Shown: positions 1-9,649, counted from the stretch's first letter. The stretch is 64,000 bases of DNA from Massilia sp. CFBP 13721 (GCF_014842025.1 NZ_JACYUY010000006.1:1-64000); one strand, 5' to 3'. Program-made: numbers and translations. Notes: generated by a model from the sequence alone, not told the origin.

Positions 1-9
1 GACTTTTAG

Positions 10-56
10 AAAGCGGACATTTTAACTTTGCCAAAAGCGGACATTTCTAATTTGCC
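10..56. repeat. two tandem 23-24 bp repeats, possible IS end
   Basis: Two adjacent direct repeats of the form AAAGCGGACATTT-(C)TAA-TTTGCC lie at 10-32 and 33-56, in DNA much richer in A/T than its surroundings. Repeated terminal motifs of this kind are found at the ends of some insertion sequences such as the IS21 family. The rest of any element would lie to the left of the window, so the identity cannot be settled here. Confidence 0.35.
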
Positions 57-61
57 TTTAC

Positions 62-86
62 AGGGTGGGCACTCGTGCCCACGCGG
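62..86 (+). repeat. REP-like palindrome (short type)
   Basis: Stem GTGGGCAC-TC-GTGCCCAC (65-82) followed by the conserved foot GCGG. The usual GTAG before the stem is degenerate here (ACAG). First of the dispersed family described in the findings. Confidence 0.65.
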
Positions 87-144
87 TACCACGGGTGATT
101 GTCGAAACGTCCTAACGATGCCGAAGCAATGTGCAAGCGCCGAA

Positions 145-171
145 CGCGTGGACTCGGGAGTCCACCCTACG
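145..171 (-). repeat. REP-like palindrome (short type)
   Basis: Read on the minus strand it begins with GTAG. The stem is GTGGACTC-GG-GAGTCCAC (148-165) and the other end is CGCG. It lies just beyond the mutY stop codon, in the 3' region of that gene. Confidence 0.75.
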
Positions 172-193
172 TTACGCCGCCGCTGCGGGGAAA

Positions 194-1297
194 TCACCCG
201 AACAGGCTCGGCCGCGCCAGCTGCAGTAACAGCTTCTTCACCGGCGCCGGCAGCGCCGCATCCCCGATCGCATCGAGCGCAACCCACACATGCCCTTCCG
301 GTGTCGCGCCACGCCCGGCCAGCGTCACCTTGTGCGGATAGACGTGCAGCTTGTAGTGCGTGAACACGTGCACCAGCGGCAGCAGCGCCTGCACTTCCTC
401 GACTGCGCCGAAGCGTCCCAGGGCAGCGGCCAGCGCGATGCCGCCGTCGCGCGCGGTCTCGATGGCGACGTGGCCGTCGACTTCCGGCAGCGACAGCAAA
501 CCGCCCCAGATGCCGCTGCCGGGCCGCTGTTCGAGCAGCACGTCACCGTCGTGCACGACCACCAGCATCTCGGCGCGTTTTTCCGGCGTGGTCTTTTTCG
601 GTTTGCGCACCGGCAGTTCCTCGGTGCGATTGGTGGCGTAGGCCACGCAGCGCGCCTGCAGCGGGCAGCGCGGGCAATCGGGTTTCGAGCGCGTGCACAG
701 CGTCGCGCCCAGGTCCATCAAGCCTTGCGTGTATGCCTCCATACCGTCGTCCGGCAGCAGCGCATCGGCGCGGCGCCACAAGGCGTCTTCGATACGTTTT
801 TCGCCCGGATAGCCGTCGACCCCGAACACGCGCGCGAACACGCGTTTGACGTTACCGTCGAGGATGGCGGCGCGGGTGCCGTTCGAAAACGCGGTGATGG
901 CGGCGGCGGTCGAGCGGCCGATGCCGGGCAGGTCGGCCAGCAGCGCCGGGTCGGCCGGGAATTCGCCGCCATACTCGCGCACCACGCGCACCGCGCAGGC
1001 GTGCAGGTTGCGTGCGCGCGTGTAGTAACCGAGTCCGCTCCAGTGCGCCATCACGTCTTCGATCGGCGCGGCGGCGAGGTCGTGCACGGTCGGGAAGCGC
1101 TCCAGGAAGCGCGCGTAGTAGCCGAGCACCGCGGCCACCTGCGTCTGTTGCAGCATGATTTCGGACAGCCAGACGCGGTAGGCGTCGCGCGTGTTTTGCC
1201 AGGGCAGGGCGTGGCGTCCATGCACGCGCTGCCAGGTGATGACGGCGTGCGAAAAGGTAGGGTCAACCAGTTCGTCGAATTCGGTCAGGCGTTTCAA
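194..1297 (-). CDS. mutY: A/G-specific adenine glycosylase MutY
   Basis: DNA glycosylase that removes adenine mispaired with guanine or 8-oxoguanine (base-excision repair, GO system). The 367-residue protein has the helix-hairpin-helix GPD fold: catalytic Glu46 in SEIMLQQTQV, the hairpin LPGIGRSTAAAI at 123-134, Asp147 in LDGNVKRV, and iron-sulfur ligands Cys201, 208, 211 and 217 (C-x6-C-x2-C-x5-C). The C-terminal third is the NUDIX-like lesion-recognition domain. The start is a TTG that overlaps the TGA of the upstream GTPase gene (TTGA), which suggests translational coupling. No ATG precedes the conserved part. mutM lies two genes upstream on the same strand, so both glycosylases of the GO system are in one cluster. 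Confidence 0.96.
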   Translation of the reverse strand: MKRLTEFDELVDPTFSHAVITWQRVHGRHALPWQNTRDAYRVWLSEIMLQQTQVAAVLGYYARFLERFPTVHDLAAAPIEDVMAHWSGLGYYTRARNLHACAVRVVREYGGEFPADPALLADLPGIGRSTAAAITAFSNGTRAAILDGNVKRVFARVFGVDGYPGEKRIEDALWRRADALLPDDGMEAYTQGLMDLGATLCTRSKPDCPRCPLQARCVAYATNRTEELPVRKPKKTTPEKRAEMLVVVHDGDVLLEQRPGSGIWGGLLSLPEVDGHVAIETARDGGIALAAALGRFGAVEEVQALLPLVHVFTHYKLHVYPHKVTLAGRGATPEGHVWVALDAIGDAALPAPVKKLLLQLARPSLFG

Positions 1298-3213
1298 GCG
1301 GCTTCCTTCAGGGATGTGTCGTCCAGCGCCGCCACGACGGCGCTGTTCAGCGCCAGCAGGCGCTGGCGCTGGCGTTCGAGTTCTTGCTGGTTCGATTCGA
1401 AGGCGGCGATCTTCTGCTCCAGGCTGTCGGTGGCGTCGTGGATGCGCTGGATCGACGACAGGCGGTGGCGCAGTTGCTCCTTGTGCTGGCGGATCTGCGT
1501 CTCCAACGGCACCATCAGCACCTTCAGCCAGGCCTCGACATCGGCATTCGCGGCGCGGAAGGTGCGGCGCACGCTGGAGACGATGGAATCGAAAAAGCGC
1601 TCGAGCAGGGTGTTGCGGCTGGTCATGAACAGGATCGCGGTGCCGAACTGTTTGACGTACAGCGCCTCGACCGCCGCGATCTCATCGACGTAGCGGTCCA
1701 GCGAAAGCGGCACGGGCGGCGGCAGCGTCAGGCCGTGTTCGGCCGCGAAGCCGCGCAGCAGCGTCTCCATCAGCGTGCCGATCTCCGCTACCTGCTCGCC
1801 CGCGGATTCCAGGCTGACGCGGGCATTCTCGAAAAACGCCCGCACCGGCGCGCGCATGCCGGTCGCAAAACGCGAGGCCTGCAGCGCCAGGCGCACGGTC
1901 TCGGCCTGGCGCGCGACCGCATCCATGTCGAGCGTCGAATACAGTTCGGTCGACAGGCCGGCAAAGCGCATGCGCGCATCCTGCAGGCGCAGCAGGCCGG
2001 CGTCGAAATCCTTCCGTTCGGCCTCGATGCGGCGCATCATGTGCGCCAGCACGTTCTGGTTCTTGCCGCGCAGGCTTTTGAGTTCCTGCATCTGCTCGAC
2101 CAGGCCGCGTGCGCGCGCCGCCAGTGCGCTCGCCTGCGCCGCATCGAGGGCCGCCAGGTCGTCGCGCAGGGCGCTGCCGAGGATCGCCTTTTTTTGCGGG
2201 ATCAGGCCATGCAGCAGCGCCGCTTCCAACGCTCCCAGGCGGCTGCGCTCGAACAGGGCCATGTCGCCCTGGATGCGCCCGACCAGCGCCTTGTGCGCCG
2301 ATACCGGATACACCTGCTCCGGAGCGAGCCCGAGCTGCTGCGCCACGCCGGCCTGCTGGCGCGCGATCTCGGCGTCGTTCTCGGCATCGCTTTTGAGCGC
2401 ATCCCACATCGCATCGATCTTGTTGAGGACCACGATGCGGCCGGGACCGGCGCCGATATGGGTGCGCCAGACCTCGATGTCGCTGCGCGTGACCCCGGTT
2501 TCGGCGGCCAGCACGAACAGCACCGCGTGCGCGTTCGGGATCAGGTTCAGCGTCAGTTCGGGCTCGGTGCCGATCGCGTTCAGGCCGGGTGTATCGAGGA
2601 TCACCAGGCCCTGTTTCAGCAGCGGGTGCGGCAGGTTGATGATCGCGTGGCGCCACTGCGAAATCTCGATCAAACCGTCGGGGCCGAGCGCGTCCGCCAG
2701 CGCGGCGTCTTCCGGATCGTACAGGCCGTAGCGCTGCGCTTCCTCGGGAGGCACGCGGCGCGTCATGCTGACTTGCCGGAAGCTGTCCACCATGCGGTCC
2801 GGCGCATCGAGGTCGAGCGGCAGCACGGTCCAGGCGGCTGCATCGTCGCGGTAATCGCTGGTCGACAGCTGGCCCGCGCGCGTTTCGATCGGCAGCAGGC
2901 GGATGCAGGGTGCCCAGGCGGCGTCATACAGCAGCTCGGTCGGGCACATGGTGGTGCGGCCGGCCGCGGAGGGGAGGATGCGCTGGCCGTAATCGGCGAA
3001 GAAAATCGCGTTGATCAGCTCGGATTTACCGCGCGAGAATTCGGCGACGAAGGCGACCGAGAGGCGGTCATCGCGTACGCGCGTGGCAGCCTGCGCCATG
3101 CGCTGCAGCGTTGCGGCATCGGACACGTCGGCGCCGGCGAGTGCGGCGCGGTAGCTCTCCAGCGCGGCAGCAATCGATGCGCGCCAGGCGCCGTAGTCTT
3201 GAATGTCTTGCAT
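1294..3213 (-). CDS. dynamin-like large GTPase
   Basis: A 639-residue protein of the bacterial dynamin-like GTPase family, probably membrane-associated. The P-loop is AEFSRGKSE at about 57-65, followed by the G2 Thr in TTMCPT (about 87-92), G3 DTPG in ILDTPGLNAIG and G4 NKID in VVLNKIDAMWD. The C-terminal half is helical, with a long coiled coil and a heptad-like end (QKIAAFESNQQELERQRQ). The first P-loop Gly is Ala, unlike most GTPases. The ATG at 3213 is preferred to longer in-frame starts because those would overlap the mutM 3' end. It lies between mutM (25 nt upstream) and mutY (overlapping), hence one likely operon. Its biological role is unknown; a link to DNA repair rests only on position. 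Confidence 0.85.
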   Translation of the reverse strand: MQDIQDYGAWRASIAAALESYRAALAGADVSDAATLQRMAQAATRVRDDRLSVAFVAEFSRGKSELINAIFFADYGQRILPSAAGRTTMCPTELLYDAAWAPCIRLLPIETRAGQLSTSDYRDDAAAWTVLPLDLDAPDRMVDSFRQVSMTRRVPPEEAQRYGLYDPEDAALADALGPDGLIEISQWRHAIINLPHPLLKQGLVILDTPGLNAIGTEPELTLNLIPNAHAVLFVLAAETGVTRSDIEVWRTHIGAGPGRIVVLNKIDAMWDALKSDAENDAEIARQQAGVAQQLGLAPEQVYPVSAHKALVGRIQGDMALFERSRLGALEAALLHGLIPQKKAILGSALRDDLAALDAAQASALAARARGLVEQMQELKSLRGKNQNVLAHMMRRIEAERKDFDAGLLRLQDARMRFAGLSTELYSTLDMDAVARQAETVRLALQASRFATGMRAPVRAFFENARVSLESAGEQVAEIGTLMETLLRGFAAEHGLTLPPPVPLSLDRYVDEIAAVEALYVKQFGTAILFMTSRNTLLERFFDSIVSSVRRTFRAANADVEAWLKVLMVPLETQIRQHKEQLRHRLSSIQRIHDATDSLEQKIAAFESNQQELERQRQRLLALNSAVVAALDDTSLKEAA

Positions 3214-3238
3214 TGGGTCCGCCTGACGGTTAGTTTGC

Positions 3239-4072
3239 CTAGCGCTGGCAGGTGGCGCAGTAAAACGTCGACCGCTGCCCCTGCTTGATCTGGCGCACCG
3301 GCGCGCCACAGTTTCTGCAAGGCACTCCCGCACGATCATAGACGAAATACGTCTGCTGGAAATAGCCGGATTGACCATTCACGGCAATAAAGTCTTTCAA
3401 GGTGCTGCCGCCCTGCACGATGGCCGCCGCCAGGATCTCGCGGATCGCCGCCGCCAGCTTTTCGTAGCGGGCGCGGCTGATGCGGCCGGCCGGCGTCGTC
3501 GGGCTGATGCCGGCCTTGAACAGGCTTTCGCAGGCGTAGATATTGCCGACGCCAACGACGATATCGCCCGAGAGCAGCACCTGCTTGATCGGCGCGCTGC
3601 GCTTGCGCGTTGCCTTGTACAGCAGCTCGGCCGAGAATTTGTCTTCGAGCGGCTCGACGCCGAGGCCGCGCAGCAGGACGTGGCCGTCGATCTCGCCAGC
3701 GTCGACGGCATGCCAGAGCACGGCGCCGAAGCGGCGTGGGTCGTGCAGGCGCAGCACCTGCGACTGGACGCCGTCATTGACGACGAGGTCGAAGTGGTCG
3801 TGCTTCTTCAACTCGATACCCGGCGGCAGTACGCGCAAATGGCCCGACATGCCGAGGTGGACGATGAGGGTGCCGCTCTCGAAACCGATGAGCAGATACT
3901 TGCCGCGCCGGCCGACCTGCGTGATGCGCTGGCCGACGAGGTCGGTGGCGAGATGGGCCGGAAACGGCCAGCGCAGACCCTCGCGGCGGAACACCACCTG
4001 TTCGACCACGCGGCCTTCGAGGTGCGGCGCGACACCGCGCCGGGTCACTTCTACTTCGGGGAGTTCAGGCAT
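3239..4072 (-). CDS. mutM: formamidopyrimidine-DNA glycosylase MutM (Fpg)
   Basis: Bifunctional glycosylase/AP lyase that excises 8-oxoguanine and ring-opened purines. The start is set by the invariant N-terminus MPELPEVEV: Pro2, exposed after Met removal, is the Schiff-base nucleophile and Glu3 is catalytic. The 277-residue length is typical. The C-terminus holds the zinc finger C-x2-C-x16-C-x2-C, ending CATCQR at the last residues. First gene of the mutM-GTPase-mutY run. It is divergent from the TPR lipoprotein gene across about 98 bp, which must contain both promoters. Confidence 0.97.
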   Translation of the reverse strand: MPELPEVEVTRRGVAPHLEGRVVEQVVFRREGLRWPFPAHLATDLVGQRITQVGRRGKYLLIGFESGTLIVHLGMSGHLRVLPPGIELKKHDHFDLVVNDGVQSQVLRLHDPRRFGAVLWHAVDAGEIDGHVLLRGLGVEPLEDKFSAELLYKATRKRSAPIKQVLLSGDIVVGVGNIYACESLFKAGISPTTPAGRISRARYEKLAAAIREILAAAIVQGGSTLKDFIAVNGQSGYFQQTYFVYDRAGVPCRNCGAPVRQIKQGQRSTFYCATCQR

Positions 4073-4170
4073 GAAAATCTGACAAAATTCTTGTAAATTC
4101 GTGTTGGGCTCGCGCACGCGCAACGGGGCTTGGGCGTAGAATCGAACATCATTCCACACATGGACTTGCC

Positions 4171-5967
4171 TTGAAAAACGCTTTCGTCATTGTAACCCTC
4201 TCCGGCTTGCTGTCGGCGTGCGCCGTGGCGCCGCCGGCGCAGCCTGTTGCAGAATCGGCGCAGCTGTCGGCTGAGGCACGAGAGCAGGCGCAAGCCAAGG
4301 CCGAACTCGATGCGAAAGCCGAGGCCGGCGCCGAACAGGCACGCCTGCCGAAGGTCGAACTGACGAGCACCTTGCTGAACCAGTTGCTCAAAGCCGAATT
4401 CGCCTTCCGCGGCGGCGACTGGCAAGGGCCGTATCTCACCATGCTCAGCCTGGCGCAGCAGACGCGCGACCCGCGCCTGGCACGCCGCGCCGCCGAGATG
4501 GCGCTGGCCGCGCGCCAGCCGGAAGACACCCTGGCCGCTGTGCGCCAATGGCGCCAGCTCGACCCGCAATCGGACGAAGCGACGCAGTACTACCTGGGGA
4601 TGGTTATCCTGTCCGACAATATCTCGGACGCAGAAGAAATTTTCCGCAAGCGCCTCGAAGGCGCGCCGGCGGGGGTGCGCGGCATCGTCCTGTACCAAGT
4701 GCAGCAATTGCTCGCGCGGGCCAAGGACAAGGAAGCGGCCGCTGCCATGCTGGAGCGCCTGGTGGCGCCCTACCGCGGCACGCTCGAGGGCCACGTGGTG
4801 CTGGCCCAGGGCGCGCTGGCGCGTGGCGACAAGGCCGGTGCCTCCCGCGAGGCACGTGCCGCACTGGCCCTGAAACCCGACTCGGAAATTGCCGTCCTCA
4901 CGCTGGCCCAGGCCGGCGAAAACGAAGGGCAGGTACGCGAACTGCTGGCGACATTCGTGGCCGCCAATCCGAACGCGCGCGAAGTGCGCGCCGCCCACGC
5001 GCGCCTGCTGGTCAACGACAAGCAGTTCGAAGCCGCGCGCAGCGAATTCCTGCTGCTCGACAAGCAGCAGCCGGACAACGTGACCACCCTGTACGCGCTC
5101 GGCGTGCTCTCGACCCAGCTGAACGACCCGGGCGGCGCCGAAACCTATTTCACGCGCTTTATCGACGTGCTCGGACGCAACCCGGAAGACGAACGCGATC
5201 CCTCGAAAGCTTTATTAATCCTGTCGCAACTGGCCGAGGAGCGCGGCGACATCAAGGCCGCCGTCGGCTGGCTGGATAAACTGCCTGAGGGCGACGAAAA
5301 GGCGCTGTTCGGCACCCAGCTGCGCCGCGCCCAATTGCTGGGAAAGGGCGGCGACGTGCCCGCCGCGCGGCGCCTGCTCGCTTCGCTGAAGCCGGGCGAG
5401 CCGGCTGCCCAGGCGCAAGTGGCCGCCGCCGAAGCACAAGTGCTGCGCGACGCCGGCCAGGCCGAGCAGGCATTCATCCTGATGCAGGACGCCGCCAAGC
5501 GCTTCCCGACCAATCCGGATTTGCTGTACGACTTCGCGCTGCTGGCCGAAAAGACCGGCCACATGGAGGTAATGGAGCAAACCCTGCGCGACGTGATGCG
5601 CCTGGCGCCGGATAACCATCACGCCTACAACGCTCTCGGTTATTCGCTGGCCGAGCGCAACGTGCGCCTGGAAGAAGCGCGCGCGCTGATCGAAAAGGCA
5701 TTGTCCATGGCGCCGGAAGACCCATTCATCATGGACAGCATGGGCTGGGTGCAGTATCGCCTCGGTAACCTCGATGCCGCCGAAGCCCACCTGCGCCGCG
5801 CGTATGGCTTGCGCCGCGATCCCGAGATCGCCGTCCACCTGGGCGAGGTGCTGTGGCAGAAGGGCAAGCAGGCCGATGCCCAGAAGCTCTGGCGCGAAGC
5901 GCGCGCCAAGGATCCGCAGAACGACACGCTGCGCAGCACGCTGGCGCGCCTGCGACTGTCGCTGTGA
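4171..5967 (+). CDS. TPR-repeat lipoprotein
   Basis: A 598-residue envelope protein built of tetratricopeptide repeats. The signal peptide ends in a lipobox, LSAC at residues 14-17, so the mature protein is probably lipid-anchored. An Ala/Glu-rich stretch (about 20-55) links it to helical TPRs that run to the C-terminus, clearest in [12 protein letters not shown] and the segment after [19 protein letters not shown]. The start is TTG at 4171, because no ATG precedes the hydrophobic core in frame. It sits just upstream of lolB and ispE. In related beta-proteobacteria the same TPR gene precedes lolB, which suggests an outer-membrane biogenesis role, but no specific function is known to me. Confidence 0.85.
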   Translation: MKNAFVIVTLSGLLSACAVAPPAQPVAESAQLSAEAREQAQAKAELDAKAEAGAEQARLPKVELTSTLLNQLLKAEFAFRGGDWQGPYLTMLSLAQQTRDPRLARRAAEMALAARQPEDTLAAVRQWRQLDPQSDEATQYYLGMVILSDNISDAEEIFRKRLEGAPAGVRGIVLYQVQQLLARAKDKEAAAAMLERLVAPYRGTLEGHVVLAQGALARGDKAGASREARAALALKPDSEIAVLTLAQAGENEGQVRELLATFVAANPNAREVRAAHARLLVNDKQFEAARSEFLLLDKQQPDNVTTLYALGVLSTQLNDPGGAETYFTRFIDVLGRNPEDERDPSKALLILSQLAEERGDIKAAVGWLDKLPEGDEKALFGTQLRRAQLLGKGGDVPAARRLLASLKPGEPAAQAQVAAAEAQVLRDAGQAEQAFILMQDAAKRFPTNPDLLYDFALLAEKTGHMEVMEQTLRDVMRLAPDNHHAYNALGYSLAERNVRLEEARALIEKALSMAPEDPFIMDSMGWVQYRLGNLDAAEAHLRRAYGLRRDPEIAVHLGEVLWQKGKQADAQKLWREARAKDPQNDTLRSTLARLRLSL

Positions 5968-6034
5968 AATAATGCAGGATTCACACGGCGGGCGATGCTG
6001 CCCGCTGTTTTCATTTTTCAAAGCTGACCAACCG

Positions 6035-6652
6035 ATGCCGATAATCCGCCGTCTTTCCCTCATCGTTCTCGCCGCCGCGCTTTCCGGCTGCGCCACCACC
6101 GCCACGCAACCGGGCAGCGCCCCTGGCGCCGCTTCGCCGGTGGCGAGTGTTCCCTACCGCGAGACCATCGAACTGAGCGGCCGCCTGCAAGTGACGTACC
6201 AGAAGGATGGCCAGCCGGGCAGCATGAACGGCCCCTTCGAATGGTCGCAGCGCCCGGGCCAGCTCGACGTCGTCTTCCTGAATCCGCTGAAGCAGATCGC
6301 CGCCACGATCAATGTGACGCCGCAACAGGCGACCTTTACCGAAGCCGGACGCGCACCGCGCAGCGCCGCCGACCTCGAGTCGCTCACCAAGCAGACGCTC
6401 GGCTGGTCGCTGCCCGTCTCCGGCCTGCGCGACTGGCTGCAGGGTTACGCTACCGACGCCTCCGGCCAGCGCGTCGCCGCCTCGTCCGCCAACAACAGCA
6501 TCTTCACGCAGGATGGCTGGCGCCTGCGCTTCGTCTCCTGGCAGAACGCGAAGGAGGGCGGGCAAATGCCGCGCGAAATCGCCGCCGAGCGCAGCGCCAC
6601 GGCCGCGGCCGACGAGCTGGCGATCCGCATCATCCTCGATCCTGCAGCATGA
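6035..6652 (+). CDS. lolB: outer-membrane lipoprotein insertion protein LolB
   Basis: Receives lipoproteins from periplasmic LolA and inserts them into the outer membrane. The 205-residue protein has a signal peptide with lipobox LSGC (residues 16-19) and the LolB beta-fold signature in the segments around ETIELSGRLQV and NPLKQIAATI. The TGA stop overlaps the ispE ATG (ATGA), so the two genes are translationally coupled. It follows the TPR lipoprotein gene by 67 bp. Confidence 0.92.
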   Translation: MPIIRRLSLIVLAAALSGCATTATQPGSAPGAASPVASVPYRETIELSGRLQVTYQKDGQPGSMNGPFEWSQRPGQLDVVFLNPLKQIAATINVTPQQATFTEAGRAPRSAADLESLTKQTLGWSLPVSGLRDWLQGYATDASGQRVAASSANNSIFTQDGWRLRFVSWQNAKEGGQMPREIAAERSATAAADELAIRIILDPAA

Positions 6653-7545
6653 GCACAATGAGCACTGCGTCGCTCCACAATTGCCCGGCCCCGGCCAAGC
6701 TGAACCTGTTCCTGCACGTGGTCGGCCGCCGCGCCGATGGCTATCACTTGCTGCAAAGCGTCTTTCAACTGATCGAGCGCGGCGATACGCTGCATTTCGA
6801 CCTGCGCGACGACGGCCGCATCCGCCGCACCAACGACGTGCCCGGCGTGCCGGAAGCATCCGACCTGATCGTGCGCGCGCTGGGGCGCCTGGCCGATGCG
6901 TATCAAAGGCGCCACGGCCGCGCCGCTCCCGGCATCGACGTTACGATCGACAAAATCCTGCCGATGGGAGGCGGGCTCGGCGGCGGTTCGTCGGATGCGG
7001 CCACCGCCCTGATGGCGGCGAATCATTTGTGGCAAGCCGGCTTCAGCGATGCCGAGCTGATGGAAATCGGCCTGCCGCTGGGGGCCGACATTCCCTTTTT
7101 TATTTATGGCCAGACGGCCTTCGTCGAGGGCGTGGGGGAGGCGATGCAGCCGATTGCCGGGCCCGATTGCTGGTACGTCGTGATCGAACCGGGCGTCTCG
7201 GTACCGACGCCTGCAATTTTTACTGCTGAGGATTTGACGCGCGACACGAAGCCCATTACAATAGCGGACTTTCCTGCAGCACATTTAATAAATGAGTTCG
7301 GGAAAAATGATTTGCAAGCAGTGGCGTCCCGTTTGTTTCCGCCGGTAGCACAGGCGATCGAATGGCTGGGGCAATACGGAGCGGCAAGGATGACTGGTTC
7401 GGGAGCGTGCGTATTTTGCGCGGTACCGGATGAAGCGCAGGCGGATCGGGTGGTTGGACAAGTTCCTTCAATCTGGCGCGCGTGGAAAGCCCGGTCCCTG
7501 CAGCGACATCCGATGAAATCGCTCTTGCAAAACACTGAGTTGTAG
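6649..7545 (+). CDS. ispE: 4-diphosphocytidyl-2-C-methyl-D-erythritol kinase IspE
   Basis: ATP-dependent kinase of the MEP isoprenoid pathway, GHMP kinase fold, 298 residues. Visible motifs are PAPAKLNLFLHVVGRRADGYH-type substrate binding near the N-terminus (about 12-32) and the glycine-rich ATP loop PMGGGLGGGSSDAA (about 105-118). The start overlaps the lolB stop. The last third of the gene, from about 7220, is poorer in GC than the rest and contains a near-consensus sigma-70 promoter (7234-7262) and possibly the upstream region of the tRNA gene. Confidence 0.95.
   Translation: MSTMSTASLHNCPAPAKLNLFLHVVGRRADGYHLLQSVFQLIERGDTLHFDLRDDGRIRRTNDVPGVPEASDLIVRALGRLADAYQRRHGRAAPGIDVTIDKILPMGGGLGGGSSDAATALMAANHLWQAGFSDAELMEIGLPLGADIPFFIYGQTAFVEGVGEAMQPIAGPDCWYVVIEPGVSVPTPAIFTAEDLTRDTKPITIADFPAAHLINEFGKNDLQAVASRLFPPVAQAIEWLGQYGAARMTGSGACVFCAVPDEAQADRVVGQVPSIWRAWKARSLQRHPMKSLLQNTEL
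7234..7262 (+). promoter_or_regulatory. sigma-70-type promoter inside ispE
   Basis: TTGACG at 7234-7239 and TACAAT at 7257-7262 are separated by exactly 17 bp; each matches the consensus at five of six positions. The predicted start is near 7269. It reads toward tRNA-Gln and prs, which lie downstream without another equally clear promoter. It could also be a chance match inside coding sequence. Confidence 0.45.
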
Positions 7546-7611
7546 AATAAAATTTTGCCTGTTGCAGGATTTGACGATGAGTTGAATGCTTCAGCAAGCT
7601 GTAAGTTGCGT

Positions 7612-7688
7612 AGGGGAATCGCCAAGCTGGTTAAGGCACCGGATTTTGATTCCGGCATACCAAGGTTCGAATCCTTGTTCCCCTGCCA
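7612..7688 (+). tRNA. tRNA-Gln (anticodon TTG)
   Basis: A 77-nt cloverleaf with encoded CCA. The acceptor stem AGGGGAA pairs with TTCCCCT (7 bp), the discriminator is G, the anticodon stem is CCGGA/TCCGG with loop TTTTGAT (anticodon TTG, reads CAA/CAG), and the T-loop is GGTTCGAATCC. It lies between ispE and prs, the position seen in many beta-proteobacteria. Confidence 0.97.
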
Positions 7689-7773
7689 TTCGTTTTGTCC
7701 GGTCTGTCGATGCCAGTGCGTCCAGCGGATAATCCGGGCGAACCGCTCTCGCGGTCGAGCCTTTTAAGCGCAT

Positions 7774-7806
7774 AATCAGCCGGTACACCCGGCTGATTGT
7801 TTTTCA
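7774..7806 (+). terminator. rho-independent terminator after tRNA-Gln
   Basis: Stem AATCAGCCGG / CCGGCTGATT with a 5-nt loop, followed by GTTTTTC. It separates the tRNA transcript from prs. Confidence 0.75.
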
Positions 7807-7836
7807 AAGTATCAACGCTCTTCTCTCAGGACTCCC

Positions 7837-8787
7837 ATGGCTTACGAAAACCTGATGGTTTTTACCGGCAACGCTAATCCGGCGCTGGCAGAAGGGGTCG
7901 CAAAAAGCCTCGGTATTCCCCTCGGTAAAGCAGTCGTCTCGAAATTCTCGGACGGCGAAGTCATGGTCGAAATCAACGAGAACGTGCGCGGCAAGGATGT
8001 CTTCGTCCTGCAGTCGACCTGTGCTCCGACCAACGACAGCCTGATGGAAATCATGCTGATGGTCGACGCCCTCAAGCGCGCATCGGCAGGCCGCATCACC
8101 GCCGCCATTCCTTATTTCGGTTACGCCCGCCAGGACCGCCGCCCACGCTCGGCGCGTGTCGCGATCTCGGCCAAGGTCGTTGCCAACATGCTCGAAGAAG
8201 CCGGCGTCGAGCGAGTCCTGATCATGGACTTGCACGCCGACCAGATCCAGGGTTTCTTCGACATCCCGGTCGACAACATCTACGCGTCGCCGCTGCTGCT
8301 GGGTGACCTGCAAAAGCGCAACTACGACGACCTGCTGGTCGTCTCGCCGGACGTCGGCGGCGTGGTGCGTGCCCGTGCGCTGGCCAAGCGCCTCGGCTGC
8401 GACCTGGCGATCATCGACAAGCGCCGCCCAAAGGCGAACGTGTCGGAAGTCATGAACATCATCGGCGAAGTCGAAGGCCGTAACTGCGTCATCATGGATG
8501 ACATGGTCGACACCGCCGGCACCCTGACCAAGGCTGCCGAAGTGCTCAAGGAGCGCGGCGCCAAGAAAGTGGTCGCGTATTGCACGCACCCGGTGTTGTC
8601 GGGTCCTGCGATCGAGCGCATTTCGAATTCTCCGCTGGACGAGCTGGTCGTGACCGACACGATTCCGCTGAGCGAAGCCGGCCGTGCCTGCGGCAAGATC
8701 CGCCAGCTGACCTGTGCGCCGCTGCTGGCCGAAACCTTTAAGCGTATCGTCAAGGGCGACTCGGTCATGTCGCTGTTCGTCGACTGA
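7837..8787 (+). CDS. prs: ribose-phosphate pyrophosphokinase
   Basis: Makes PRPP from ribose 5-phosphate and ATP, feeding purine, pyrimidine, His, Trp and NAD synthesis. The 316-residue length is typical. Visible are the catalytic flexible-loop region [14 protein letters not shown] (about 96-109), the ribose-phosphate site [14 protein letters not shown] and the PRPP-binding loop [13 protein letters not shown] (about 218-230). ATG at 7837. A strong hairpin follows the stop codon. Confidence 0.98.
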   Translation: MAYENLMVFTGNANPALAEGVAKSLGIPLGKAVVSKFSDGEVMVEINENVRGKDVFVLQSTCAPTNDSLMEIMLMVDALKRASAGRITAAIPYFGYARQDRRPRSARVAISAKVVANMLEEAGVERVLIMDLHADQIQGFFDIPVDNIYASPLLLGDLQKRNYDDLLVVSPDVGGVVRARALAKRLGCDLAIIDKRRPKANVSEVMNIIGEVEGRNCVIMDDMVDTAGTLTKAAEVLKERGAKKVVAYCTHPVLSGPAIERISNSPLDELVVTDTIPLSEAGRACGKIRQLTCAPLLAETFKRIVKGDSVMSLFVD

Positions 8788-8802
8788 TCAGAAGCTGTCC
8801 TG

Positions 8803-8841
8803 ACAACGGCGCGTGGGGCTCTCAGCCCGACGCGCCGTTGT
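8803..8841 (+). terminator. hairpin after prs
   Basis: Perfect 12-bp stem ACAACGGCGCGT / ACGCGCCGTTGT with a 15-nt loop, beginning 15 nt after the prs stop. It lacks an immediate T-run; a T5 tract follows 15 nt later. It is either a weak terminator or an mRNA 3' stabiliser. Confidence 0.5.
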
Positions 8842-8991
8842 GCCGTTTCAAGCCGTTTTTAGCTGTAAATGGATTTTTCTTGAGTGCGTAATCAGCGCTC
8901 AGCCAAGCCAGCCCCTGGTCGCGGGGGCGGCACAAACCGGGAAATCGGGCGGATATCTTCCGCATGCGATCCCAAACTTATGGAGTTTCAC

Positions 8992-9585
8992 ATGAAAGTA
9001 GTTGCATTCAACCGCACCCTGCAGGGCACCGGAGCGAGCCGCCGCCTGCGCAAGGCTGGCCAGACCCCAGGCATCATCTACGGTGGCGCCGCTGCCCCGG
9101 TCCTGATCGCCCTGGACGGCAACGCCCTGTGGCACGCGCTCAAGAAAGAAGCTTTCCACGGTTCCGTGCTGGACCTCGAAATCGAAGGCCAGACCCAGCA
9201 AGTCCTGCTGCGCGACTTCCAGATGCACGCATACAAGCAACTGGTTCTGCACGCTGACTTCCAGCGCGTCGATGCATCGCAGCCGATCCACACCAAGGTC
9301 GCCCTGCACTTCATCAACGCCGAGACCTCGCCAGCCGTCAAGCTGAGCAGCGCTGTCATCTCGCACGTGCTGAACGAGTTGGACGTGTCCTGCCTGCCAG
9401 GCCAGCTGCCAGAGTTCATCGAAGTCGACCTGGGCAACCTGGAAGCCGGTGGCTCGATCCACGTCAACGACCTGCAGCTGCCAGCCGGCGTGACCGCACT
9501 GACCCATGGCCAGAACCTGACCATCGTCACCTCGTCGATCCCACGCGGCGCCGTTGCCGCTGAAGCGACCGAAGAGAAGAAGTAA
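8992..9585 (+). CDS. rplY: 50S ribosomal protein L25 (CTC/TL5 type)
   Basis: Binds 5S rRNA in the large ribosomal subunit. The 197-residue protein has the N-terminal L25 domain ([11 protein letters not shown], about 14-24; IIYGG) and the C-terminal TL5/CTC beta domain, so it is the long form rather than the about 94-residue enterobacterial form. The ATG at 8992 has GGAG 8 nt upstream. It lies between prs and pth, an order conserved in beta-proteobacteria. A rho-independent terminator follows. Confidence 0.96.
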   Translation: MKVVAFNRTLQGTGASRRLRKAGQTPGIIYGGAAAPVLIALDGNALWHALKKEAFHGSVLDLEIEGQTQQVLLRDFQMHAYKQLVLHADFQRVDASQPIHTKVALHFINAETSPAVKLSSAVISHVLNELDVSCLPGQLPEFIEVDLGNLEAGGSIHVNDLQLPAGVTALTHGQNLTIVTSSIPRGAVAAEATEEKK

Positions 9586-9649
9586 TTTGGATGAGGAAAA
9601 GTATCTCAGCCCCCGCTCGCGCGGTTGCTGAGAGACCGCCTGTCCAGAA

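Noticed and set aside
1384..3288. A 634-codon plus-strand frame opposite the GTPase gene
   Set aside because: Shadow frame; the GTPase on the other strand has all G motifs.
8837..8991. Ribosomal-protein leader or riboswitch upstream of rplY
   Set aside because: The 150 nt hold no recognisable conserved leader; only the prs hairpin is clear.
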